NCBI GenBank assembly: GCA_016763955.1
Contig: JAESSU010000075.1
Span: 1-7,978, forward strand
Direction of reading: 5' to 3'
Source: Phycisphaeraceae bacterium
Lineage (GTDB): Bacteria; Planctomycetota; Phycisphaerae; Phycisphaerales; Phycisphaeraceae
DNA: 7,978 nucleotides
This document shows positions 1 to 6,240 of the stretch, one piece after another. Each line of letters starts with the position of its first letter. Positions within the stretch are counted from its first letter, which is position 1. Both the position numbers and the translations under genes were made by a program. The notes under the pieces are model-generated. The model was given only the letters and a program-made list of their open reading frames with translations, did not search any database and was not told the origin of the DNA.

Positions 1-1053
1 GGCACTTTCCATGCCGTAGAGATATCGTTGGACGAGCCATTGGATATGTTTTGTGGCACGGTCGTACATGTTGGGCACTTCTAGGAAGTCTGCAAGCATG
101 TAGTATCCGTCAAATCGCAGCAAGGGGTTGGCATTAAAGAGGATGGTGGTAAAGGATGCCATGAAGACGATGTTGTAGGCAAGTTGTGCGGTGAGTGATC
201 CGGGGTTGTTGGATTTTTCGTAGAGCCAAATCAGCGCCGCGCCGCCTGCAATGGCAAGCTCGAACATCATGCCCGCTGCATTGACTAGGAAGCGATGCCA
301 GCGACTCGAAAAGCTCCAGCTACTTGTGGCATCGACAAACGGGGCGGGCATCATAATGAGCATCATGATGCCCATCTCCGGGACCGCGCCGCCAAAGCGT
401 TTGCAGATAATCCCATGTCCAAATTCGTGGATCGCTTTGGTGACTAAAAACAGCAGGATCATCCAGCCCCAGTTTGCAGGAGCTAGGACGCTTTCAGCAT
501 CATTAAGAAACGAACCGGCATTGGGGATAAATTGCCACAGGCAGTAGAGAATCCATAGTGCCCAGAATGTCAGGCCGATTTTATTGAGGAACGGTTTAAA
601 CAGAGGCAAGATCCAAGACAGGAACCGGTCGGGATTGATCATCGGAACGCGTACGAAGAGGATGCTCATCGCCTGCCCGGTCCACTGTTTGACTTTGCGT
701 CGGCTAGCGCGCTCTAGTAGCGGCTGAGCATCCACTGGCAAGTCCACACGCAGGAGATTGGACTGATTGAGTTGGCCCAGAATATGAACCACTTCGTTTT
801 GGGTCGGCGCCATGTCTGCATAGCGATCGGTGGTGAGTCGCCAGGCATCATCGATTGAACGTTTGCTATCAAGCAAGCCGACAAAGTGATGGGCTACAGG
901 ATTGAGTCGAAAGAAGTTGTTGCTAATTGGATCATGAACGATATACCACTGTTCGCCACGGAAAAGCTGGCGGGTCATCTGCACGTGTGGCCGGAGTGTC
1001 GGTGTCAGGCGACTAACGCGAGACCAGTTTTGGCTGAATGTAGGTCGTTCCAT
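1..1053 (-). CDS. PqqD-like / M50 site-2-type membrane metalloprotease (3' end beyond window)
   Basis: This frame is absent from long-ORF lists because it has no stop before the left edge; I translated 351 residues from the ATG at 1053-1051. An in-frame TAG lies 12 nt upstream, so this is the first possible ATG. Residues about 20-105 resemble a PqqD-like winged-helix domain (FFRLNPVAHHFVGLLD, then a segment ending QSNLLRVD); related domains bind RiPP leader peptides. The membrane core follows: hydrophobic spans near 160-178, 195-212, 224-240, 255-278 and 291-310. The zinc motif HEFGH is at 209-213 and the second M50 motif, NPLLRFDGYY, at 309-318, supplying the third ligand Asp. The protein is therefore catalytically intact as far as seen. 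Relatives are annotated 'putative peptide zinc metalloprotease'. It lies 75 nt behind the GAF-HlyD gene, probably in the same operon. No clear Shine-Dalgarno precedes it. Substrate unknown. Confidence 0.9.
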   Translation of the reverse strand, partial: MERPTFSQNWSRVSRLTPTLRPHVQMTRQLFRGEQWYIVHDPISNNFFRLNPVAHHFVGLLDSKRSIDDAWRLTTDRYADMAPTQNEVVHILGQLNQSNLLRVDLPVDAQPLLERASRRKVKQWTGQAMSILFVRVPMINPDRFLSWILPLFKPFLNKIGLTFWALWILYCLWQFIPNAGSFLNDAESVLAPANWGWMILLFLVTKAIHEFGHGIICKRFGGAVPEMGIMMLIMMPAPFVDATSSWSFSSRWHRFLVNAAGMMFELAIAGGAALIWLYEKSNNPGSLTAQLAYNIVFMASFTTILFNANPLLRFDGYYMLADFLEVPNMYDRATKHIQWLVQRYLYGMESA

Positions 1054-1101
1054 AGTGGGTATCTAATTTAGAGTACGGTTTGTTTATCTAGGGGGATTAG
1101 A

Positions 1102-1125
1102 CGAAATATCAAATTCGAAATATCA
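1102..1125. repeat. 10-bp direct repeat in the HlyD-M50 spacer
   Basis: CGAAATATCA occurs at 1102-1111 and again at 1116-1125, separated by AATT. It lies in the 75-nt spacer between the GAF-HlyD stop and the M50 start, about 50-75 nt upstream of the M50 ATG. The spacer also holds an 11-bp palindrome, TCTAATTTAGA, at 1062-1072. The repeat could be a binding site or simply A/T-rich sequence; nothing in the window decides this. Confidence 0.5.
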
Positions 1126-1128
1126 TCT

Positions 1129-3210
1129 TTACCACCACATCCAGAGCCTGATCATGTCTGCAAGTCGATGCGTTGCGACCCACCAAATTTTGCGTTTGCC
1201 CATGTCCACACGGGCAAGACCTTCCATGCCCGGGCGAAGCCAGTTAGCCCGTTGCCAGACGGTGTCATCAGTTCCGGGAATGATTGAGCCTTCGCTGGTT
1301 TTTGAATTTTCTGGGGCTTGCCGAGCTTCCGGGGGGGGGCCAGATGATTGGGCTGCACGGTAGAGGATACCTTCGTGGACGACGGTGTCGTTTGCTTCGT
1401 AGTGAGCGGTATTGGACCATTTTTTACTCGCAAAGCGGCTGCGAACTTCAAAGACATTTTCACCATTGACGGGGGTCGCTAGGGGGAGGATTTGCCGGAC
1501 ATAAAATTTAAAATCTTGATCTGGCTGTGACCGTGTGGTCAGTGAACCTGTGGGCAGGCCGCCGGTTGTGTGGATGTAGTTTTCAAGGGTGTCGATGTCC
1601 TGCTCGGAGATGCGGAGGGTGGGGGTGAGGTTCGTGAGCGGGGCGACTTCGAACATCGCTTTGCCTTTTTCGACGACCCCGCCGACTTTGTCATACCAAT
1701 CACCGGTGAGAACGACGCCATCGATGGGTGAACGGATGGTGGACTTGTCGATTTGGTATTGCAGCAGATTGATGCGTGCTTGTGTTTGCATGACAGCTGC
1801 TTGGGCTTGCTGTGCTTCTGCAATTTTAGCTTCGGCACGTGCTTTTTGTCGTTGCAGTGAGTACATGTGCAACTGGCTGACGGCTTCACCTAATTGGAGT
1901 TTTAGTTCCGTGGTATTGAGAATCGCCAGTACATCGCCAGCTACTACTTGTGCGCCAGGTCGGACGCGCACTTGTCCAAGGTCGCCTTCATACGGTGCGG
2001 GGATAATGCGTTTGGACTGAGCATCCATCGTAAAGTCTGCGGAGATTTTGTAAGACATGGAGCCGACGAAGACATAGATCAGCACGGCCATGACCAAAAT
2101 ACTTAGCAGTTTCCACCCCACGTGTTTTGGACCCACCGCATAAGAGGCAAGCCATTTGACGCTATTCCATGCATGACCGACAAGCCAGCGATCTGATTCG
2201 TAGCGGTCGGCTAGTTGTGGGGCTACGACATCTGCAATGAGTTGCAATTGTGTGATGAGTAATCCGTCAAAGGGTTCTTCTTCACGTTCAAGGGTCACCA
2301 CGCCTACCCATTCGTCTCGCAAGCGCAAGGGGATGGAGGTGATGTGGCTGCCTTTGTTATTGGCAAGTAGTTTTTTGTGTGAGTAAACGACCGCTTCAGC
2401 GAGCATGGGCTCTGCGTTTTGTGGAATCGGATAGGCTACGGGCTGTTGTTGATCGAGGCATTCGCCCATAGCAACTTCCATGAGTCTGATGTATTCACTG
2501 TGACGTTTGAGTTCTTCGGTGTCGCTCATGGCCATCACGTTAATGCCTCGGCCTTTGATCCAGCCGAGTGTGACGCGTGAGCAGTTAAGTTGGCGTGCCA
2601 GTTCGTTGACAAGGTTTAGTCCTGCGCCGATGAAGCCTTCTGCTTCTTGGGTGGTTCCTAATAAGGCCACCGCATTGCGGACGGTTTGCGCTTCTTGGTT
2701 TGCTTGTCTAGCTGATTCACGTTGGACAAAAACTTCGTAAAGTCCAGCAGCGAGTTCTCGCATGGGTGATGTTGTAGCGATGAGATTTGGGTCTTGGCAA
2801 TCTGCGACAGCGGTGATCACGCCCGCGACTTTGCCAGAGGCACGTAAGACGGTCACAAAGACGTGAGCGCCGATGTTTGCTTCGCCTTCTTGACCTTCAG
2901 GAGAGACTTTAAGGACGTGGCTGGTCTGTCTTTCAAACCCGCTTTGTGCGCTTTGTCCTAGCAAGTCACGGATAGCTGTGGCGATTTGATCACCGTCAAG
3001 TTGGTTGGGCCAACTGTTGAGAATCAGCGGCTTGTCATCAGGCCCTTTGACCCAGAACGCGCCATACTCAGCAGTGACAATTTTGCACTGGAGATTGTGC
3101 ATCTCCTGGTGAAAGGTTGGCAGGTCCGTCGCAGAGTTGACCTTTTCAATCAGCCCGCCCCAACCTTGAGCTGATGGTTTATTCGTTTGTTGTGCAGGTA
3201 TCTGTGTCAT
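1129..3210 (-). CDS. GAF-GAF-TM-HlyD membrane adaptor with CBM5/12-like insert
   Basis: A 693-residue protein. Residues about 20-165 are a probable divergent GAF domain. Residues 185-340 are a clearer one, with ITSIPLRLRDEWVGVVTL near 290-307. A single membrane span lies at about 367-385, placing the GAF part in the cytoplasm. The HlyD part follows: half lipoyl domain 402-435 (PAPYEGDLGQVRVRPGAQV), Ala/Gln-rich coiled coil about 435-490, second lipoyl half 490-525 (TIRSPIDGVV), beta-barrel from about 530, and a terminal WLRPGMEGLARVDMGKR segment (657-673). Between FEVRSRF and WLRPGMEG sits an insert (about 596-656) patterned like a chitin-binding type 3 module. The start is 6 nt after the adaptor gene's TGA and has no good ribosome site, suggesting coupled translation. 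It probably bridges the inner membrane to the periplasmic adaptor and works with the M50 protease; a sensing role for GAF is inference. Confidence 0.9.
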   Translation of the reverse strand: MTQIPAQQTNKPSAQGWGGLIEKVNSATDLPTFHQEMHNLQCKIVTAEYGAFWVKGPDDKPLILNSWPNQLDGDQIATAIRDLLGQSAQSGFERQTSHVLKVSPEGQEGEANIGAHVFVTVLRASGKVAGVITAVADCQDPNLIATTSPMRELAAGLYEVFVQRESARQANQEAQTVRNAVALLGTTQEAEGFIGAGLNLVNELARQLNCSRVTLGWIKGRGINVMAMSDTEELKRHSEYIRLMEVAMGECLDQQQPVAYPIPQNAEPMLAEAVVYSHKKLLANNKGSHITSIPLRLRDEWVGVVTLEREEEPFDGLLITQLQLIADVVAPQLADRYESDRWLVGHAWNSVKWLASYAVGPKHVGWKLLSILVMAVLIYVFVGSMSYKISADFTMDAQSKRIIPAPYEGDLGQVRVRPGAQVVAGDVLAILNTTELKLQLGEAVSQLHMYSLQRQKARAEAKIAEAQQAQAAVMQTQARINLLQYQIDKSTIRSPIDGVVLTGDWYDKVGGVVEKGKAMFEVAPLTNLTPTLRISEQDIDTLENYIHTTGGLPTGSLTTRSQPDQDFKFYVRQILPLATPVNGENVFEVRSRFASKKWSNTAHYEANDTVVHEGILYRAAQSSGPPPEARQAPENSKTSEGSIIPGTDDTVWQRANWLRPGMEGLARVDMGKRKIWWVATHRLADMIRLWMWW
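1331..1339 (-). repeat. Run of nine C in the HlyD coding strand
   Basis: Nine consecutive G on the plus strand, read as GGC CCC CCC CCG (Gly624-Pro-Pro-Pro627) inside the CBM-like insert. Loss of one C shifts translation into a frame that stays open to a stop at 1152-1154, replacing about the last 65 residues. Gain of one C gives a TGA after about 20 codons. This is the longest homopolymer I noticed in any coding region here. Confidence 0.85.
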
Positions 3211-3216
3211 ATTTTA

Positions 3217-4035
3217 TCAATGAGAGTGAGTAGAATCAGGGGCAGTAAAATGGACAACAACCTGACCCCCAGCAGGGAGATTGTCGTCGTTGGAAAATTC
3301 CACTCGGACCAAACGTGTATTGCTTGCTGAGTCTGCAACGTGGGCCAAGTGGACGATCTTTCCTAAGACGGGCTTACTGAGTTTGGAATCCATGCGAAGT
3401 TCGATCCACGCAGGGTCATCCACTTTAAGTTTCATCGTCTGGATCAATGTCACCGGCACATCAACGCGCAGAGGATTGGTCACGACTAACTCAACCATGG
3501 GTTGGAGATTTTCCACCACTTCACCGACATCAACTAGAATCTGTTCGATCACACCATTAAGAGGTGCTCGCAGGGTATAGCTGTCATGTCTAGCTTCGGT
3601 GATCTGCAATTGACGTTTGGCTTCTTCTTGTTCACGCTGGGCTTTTTGCACTGCGAGCCTTTGTACAATTGTGGTTAACTCTGCTTTTTTAAGTTCAAAG
3701 GCGTTGGCTGCATGTTTGGCAATCAGTTCACGGGTGCGTTTTTCTTCAATCTCTGCTAGTTCCAGTGATGCTTTGGCTTGTTCAATTTCCACCATGCTTT
3801 GGGTACGGAATTTCCAAATCTCGATTTGTGCTAAACCTTCCTTGTCTTCAAGTTCGATAAGCAGGTCACCTTTTTTGACTTGGTCGCCGGGGTTGACGTG
3901 ACGCACGAGGACTTTGCCTTGGACGGTAAAGCCTAGACGCAAATTGTGACGGGCTTTGGTGACCGCTTCAATCTGCCCTAAGCAGGTGCTGGTTAAAAGA
4001 CAACACAAGCACATGGTCAAAAGGAATCGTTTCAA
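3217..4035 (-). CDS. Periplasmic adaptor (membrane fusion protein, HlyD/RND-MFP type)
   Basis: 272 residues starting at TTG. An N-terminal signal sequence (KRF, then hydrophobic residues 4-19) has a plausible cleavage after CLG at 18-20; the nearby Cys residues do not make a good lipobox. Domain order: first lipoyl half about 36-66 (VLVRHVNPGDQVKKGDLLIE), charged alpha-hairpin 70-148 rich in Glu/Lys/Ala, second lipoyl half 150-185 (LRAPLNGVIEQILVDVGEVV), and a beta-barrel 187-265 ending LPAGGQVVVHF. There is no C-terminal membrane-proximal extension, so it is shorter than typical RND adaptors of about 350-400 residues. It is the first gene of the operon, 6 nt before the GAF-HlyD gene. It probably forms the periplasmic part of the same complex. 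No RND pump or TolC is adjacent, so an RND efflux role should not be assumed. Confidence 0.88.
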   Translation of the reverse strand: MKRFLLTMCLCCLLTSTCLGQIEAVTKARHNLRLGFTVQGKVLVRHVNPGDQVKKGDLLIELEDKEGLAQIEIWKFRTQSMVEIEQAKASLELAEIEEKRTRELIAKHAANAFELKKAELTTIVQRLAVQKAQREQEEAKRQLQITEARHDSYTLRAPLNGVIEQILVDVGEVVENLQPMVELVVTNPLRVDVPVTLIQTMKLKVDDPAWIELRMDSKLSKPVLGKIVHLAHVADSASNTRLVRVEFSNDDNLPAGGQVVVHFTAPDSTHSH

Positions 4036-4045
4036 ATCAGTTCAT

Positions 4046-4050
4046 CTCCG
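4046..4050 (-). promoter_or_regulatory. Ribosome binding site deciding the TTG start
   Basis: CGGAG on the minus strand ends 10 nt before the TTG at 4035-4033. The only nearby ATG overlaps this site and is followed after one codon by TGA, so it cannot start the gene. The next in-frame ATG (residue 8) would remove the positively charged start of the signal peptide. TTG is therefore the best start. The spacing is slightly long. Confidence 0.65.
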
Positions 4051-4055
4051 TTTGT

Positions 4056-4115
4056 ATTCCCCCCGGAATTTTCCCCGAAAGTGTTCGGGAATCTCTGCCA
4101 GCCTATGGGTGGCTG
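4056..4115 (-). promoter_or_regulatory. Three consecutive inverted repeats in the presumed 5' leader of the adaptor operon
   Basis: ATTCC/GGAAT with a C4 loop (4056-4060 and 4065-4069). CCCGAA/TTCGGG with a four-base loop (4074-4079 and 4084-4089), extendable to about 8 bp (4071-4091) with one bulged C. CAGCC/GGCTG with a seven-base loop (4099-4103 and 4111-4115). All lie 20-80 nt upstream of the TTG start, just upstream of the ribosome binding site. If transcribed they would form a structured leader; they could instead be operator sites. None is followed by a U run, so they are not a standard attenuator. Confidence 0.45.
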
Positions 4116-4192
4116 ATTGGTTGTAGGGCTGTTTATTGTAACGAAAATTGCTTCGTAGTGATATTGTTTCCATTCAGAGAGCACAATAGGGC

Positions 4193-4215
4193 CTTTGACG
4201 TTTTGGCGGTAAAAA
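4193..4215. repeat. Solo copy of the GGCGGT(T)AAAA dispersed repeat end
   Basis: CTTTGACGTTTTGGCGGTAA followed by AAA matches the right end of the repeat at 7170-7193 (TTTGCGTCTTGGCGGTTAAA) with only a few mismatches and indels. It is about 3 kb from that copy and in unrelated intergenic context. A weak partner-like stretch (CAGAGAGCACA) occurs about 20 bp upstream, but this match is near chance level. Confidence 0.5.
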
Positions 4216-4376
4216 TGGATTTTAGTTTTTCGAAGACCTCAATAAGGGATACTTGCTAAACTATGCGGTTCTCAAGTGGGTGTGTCTGGGTCGGAGTCCG
4301 TAAAAGGCATTTAATTCGTTAACGCCCCTTGTGATAGAAAAACAGTGTTTGCCGTTTAGTGATAAGAATTTGCTTT

Positions 4377-5123
4377 ATGATTCAAAAACCCATTGAAGTT
4401 GATCAAAAAATTTGCGGCACCGTGTATCTGCCCCAAGCATCGGGTCGTTATCCGACCGTGCTATTGTTACACGGTTTTAGCGGTAGTCGCATGGAAAACG
4501 GCTTTTTCTTCGTGAAGTTAGGCCGTGCGTTAGCGGCGCAGGGCATTGCAGCAGTCACCTTTGACTTCCGTCATTCCGGTGAGTCAGAAGGTAGCTTTGA
4601 TCAGATGCTCATCACAGGTGAATTGCAAGATACGATGCGTATGACGCAGTGGATGCGAACGCAATCTTTTTGTGATCGTACGTGTATGGGGTTGTTGGGC
4701 TTTTCGCTGGGGGGGTTACTGACTGCTACCGCGATGGCACGAACGGATGTCTATAAAGCAGCGGTGATGTTGGCACCCACGACAGTGGATAATATTTTGC
4801 GAATTACGCGTCGTGAAGAGGGGACCCGTCCGGCGGTCGCTTCTGCATATTTGCATGCAGATTTTGCCCGCGATGCTTTGACATTGAATCCGGTGTCTGA
4901 TGTGATTAAAAACCCACGTCCGACATTGCTCGTCCAAGGGACTGATGATAAAGCGGTCCCGCCTCGCATTTCCCAAGCTTTTGTCGATGCGATGAATCGT
5001 GTGGGCATGGCTTTGGATCATGTTTTGATTGACGGGGCGGATCATAGTTTTAGCAAGCCTGATCATCGGCAGCGGGTGATCGAATTAGTTGTTGATTGGA
5101 TAAGTAAGACGCTTAAAGCATGA
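4377..5123 (+). CDS. Alpha/beta hydrolase (serine esterase/acyl hydrolase-like)
   Basis: 248 residues from the ATG at 4377; an in-frame GTG at 4359 would add six residues (MIRICF), which look unlike the family's N-terminus, so ATG is preferred. No strong ribosome site precedes either. The complete hydrolase set is visible: oxyanion HGF at 32-34, nucleophile elbow GFSLG with Ser110, acid Asp191 in QGTDDKAVPP, and His223 in GADHSF. The helical cap between strands 6 and 7 is short. There is no signal peptide, so it is probably cytoplasmic. The sequence resembles the S33/dienelactone-hydrolase-like group, in which substrate cannot be read from sequence. Its TGA overlaps the ketosynthase ATG as ATGA, arguing for coupled translation and a shared substrate, perhaps thioester or ester hydrolysis of an acyl product (inference). 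Confidence 0.9.
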   Translation: MIQKPIEVDQKICGTVYLPQASGRYPTVLLLHGFSGSRMENGFFFVKLGRALAAQGIAAVTFDFRHSGESEGSFDQMLITGELQDTMRMTQWMRTQSFCDRTCMGLLGFSLGGLLTATAMARTDVYKAAVMLAPTTVDNILRITRREEGTRPAVASAYLHADFARDALTLNPVSDVIKNPRPTLLVQGTDDKAVPPRISQAFVDAMNRVGMALDHVLIDGADHSFSKPDHRQRVIELVVDWISKTLKA

Positions 5124-6235
5124 GATCACCTACCCGCCAAATTATCATTTCTGGAGTCGGACTTATTAGCCCATTAGGATATGGGGCATGGGAGACTTTT
5201 AGCAATTTGCTAGCAGGTCGGACTTTGCCTGATCGTGCTAGTGAGTTGCCGGTGGACCTTGCTCCTTTGGAGCTGGCGCGTGTGGTGGGGAGCATTGGTA
5301 TCTGTCATGGCAGTAGCAGTGACCCGGCTGTTGAACTTGCTGAACGTGCGATTCGTGAGGCTTGCATGCAGGCGGATATTTCGCCAGTGGGCATGGAAGT
5401 GATCAGCGGTTTAAGCAAAGGCGCGGTTTGTAAATTGCCCAAAGAACCTTTGGCTGTGGTGCTTGGGCCTCACGGTTACTGGGCATCGGAACTTTCGCGC
5501 AGGCTTGGGTTAGGTCAGGTGATCAATATTGTTGCCGCATGCGCTTCAGGACTTTATGCCTTGCATCACGCTCGTGAGCGATTGCTTTCTGGCAAAGCCA
5601 AACGGATTCTAGTCGTCACGGCTGAGGCAGCATTATTACCGCATTTTATTGCTAGTTCACAGCGGTTAGGTATTCTTGCGAATCTCACTTTGGAAGGTTA
5701 TGTGGGCAGGCCTTTGGATCAAAATCGCGAGGGTTTTATGCTCTCACAAATTGGGGCTGCGGTGGTACTCGAAGCTGTTGATACCCCGCAAGCTGGGCAG
5801 TGGGAATTATGTGACACAGCGGTTGCTTGTGAAGCGCATGACATTATTCGCCCTGCGCCAGGTATGCCCGGGTTGTCTCATATTGCAAACAAGCTCATGG
5901 GTTCACGTTCGATTGATCTATTGCATCCTCATGCGACAGGCACCCGTGATCAGGACGCTGCTGAGCTTGCGGTGTACCGCGCGTTTGCAGCAGACGCTGA
6001 TGTCTATGCCAACAAGGGTGCTTTGGGCCATACCCTTGGTTCCGCAGGTTTAGTGTCGTTGGTGATTGCCTGTTTGTGTGCCCAAGCCCGACGTCGGCCA
6101 CCGATGCCTTGGCTGTCATCACCGATTGAAGACGCGATTTGCTCATCGCTAAAACAAGGTGATTACAAGTCTCACGCGATCTTTGCAACCGGGTTTGGCG
6201 GACATGTTGCAGGCGCTGTGATGCAACGCATCTAA
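5120..6235 (+). CDS. Beta-ketoacyl-synthase-like condensing enzyme (short FabF-type)
   Basis: 371 residues with a thiolase-fold condensing-enzyme layout. The N-terminus IIISGVGLISPLG matches the KAS start. Active Cys141 is in VAACASGLYAL. His271 is in HPHATGTRDQDAAE, where FabF has NAHGTST. Lys299 and His304 are in NKGALGHTLGSAG, and the Gly-rich ATGFGGHVAGAV near 356-367 closes the fold. The Cys-His-His set is intact, so decarboxylative condensation is plausible. It is about 40 residues shorter than a usual KAS II; the active Cys is at 141 rather than about 163, so much of the loss lies in the N-terminal half, which normally contributes to dimer contacts and acyl-chain binding. It overlaps the hydrolase by 4 nt. 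No acyl carrier, malonyl transferase or reductase is nearby, so this is probably a specialised enzyme rather than housekeeping fabF. Confidence 0.88.
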   Translation: MRSPTRQIIISGVGLISPLGYGAWETFSNLLAGRTLPDRASELPVDLAPLELARVVGSIGICHGSSSDPAVELAERAIREACMQADISPVGMEVISGLSKGAVCKLPKEPLAVVLGPHGYWASELSRRLGLGQVINIVAACASGLYALHHARERLLSGKAKRILVVTAEAALLPHFIASSQRLGILANLTLEGYVGRPLDQNREGFMLSQIGAAVVLEAVDTPQAGQWELCDTAVACEAHDIIRPAPGMPGLSHIANKLMGSRSIDLLHPHATGTRDQDAAELAVYRAFAADADVYANKGALGHTLGSAGLVSLVIACLCAQARRRPPMPWLSSPIEDAICSSLKQGDYKSHAIFATGFGGHVAGAVMQRI

Positions 6236-6240
6236 CGAAA

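Larger units (their letters stand above)
4036..4376. other. Divergent intergenic region (about 341 bp)
   Basis: The shared upstream region of the minus-strand adaptor operon and the plus-strand hydrolase/ketosynthase pair, so it should hold both promoters. Candidates are weak. On the minus strand TACAAT (4140-4135) is a good -10 but has no recognisable -35. On the plus strand TTGACG (4195-4200) is a good -35 with a poor GATTTT 17 nt later. Other content: three short inverted repeats (4056-4115), a fourth small one ACGAA/TTCGT (4141-4156), a dispersed repeat copy (4193-4215), and palindrome CGTTAACG (4317-4324). I see no gene or RNA family I can name. Confidence 0.6.

Noticed and set aside
251..547. 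Plus-strand ORF of 98 codons
   Set aside because: It lies opposite the M50 protease, whose frame carries HEFGH and NPLLRFDGYY; the plus-strand product has no recognisable feature.
1152..1466. Minus-strand ORF of 104 codons in another frame of the GAF-HlyD gene
   Set aside because: A shadow frame with no domain; relevant only as the frame entered if the C9 run loses one base.
3217..4035. Assigning the adaptor to an RND multidrug efflux system
   Set aside because: No RND pump or outer-membrane channel is adjacent; the neighbours are a GAF-HlyD protein and an M50 protease.
4037..4045. ATG-AAC-TGA mini-ORF just before the adaptor TTG start
   Set aside because: The ribosome site directly abuts its ATG, leaving no usable spacing; it appears to be chance.
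4709..4715. Run of seven G in the hydrolase gene as a slippage site
   Set aside because: It encodes the required Gly-Gly after the nucleophile Ser110 and is short enough to be expected by chance.
4716..5066. Antisense ORF of 116 codons opposite the hydrolase
   Set aside because: The plus frame contains the complete catalytic triad, and the antisense product has no motif.
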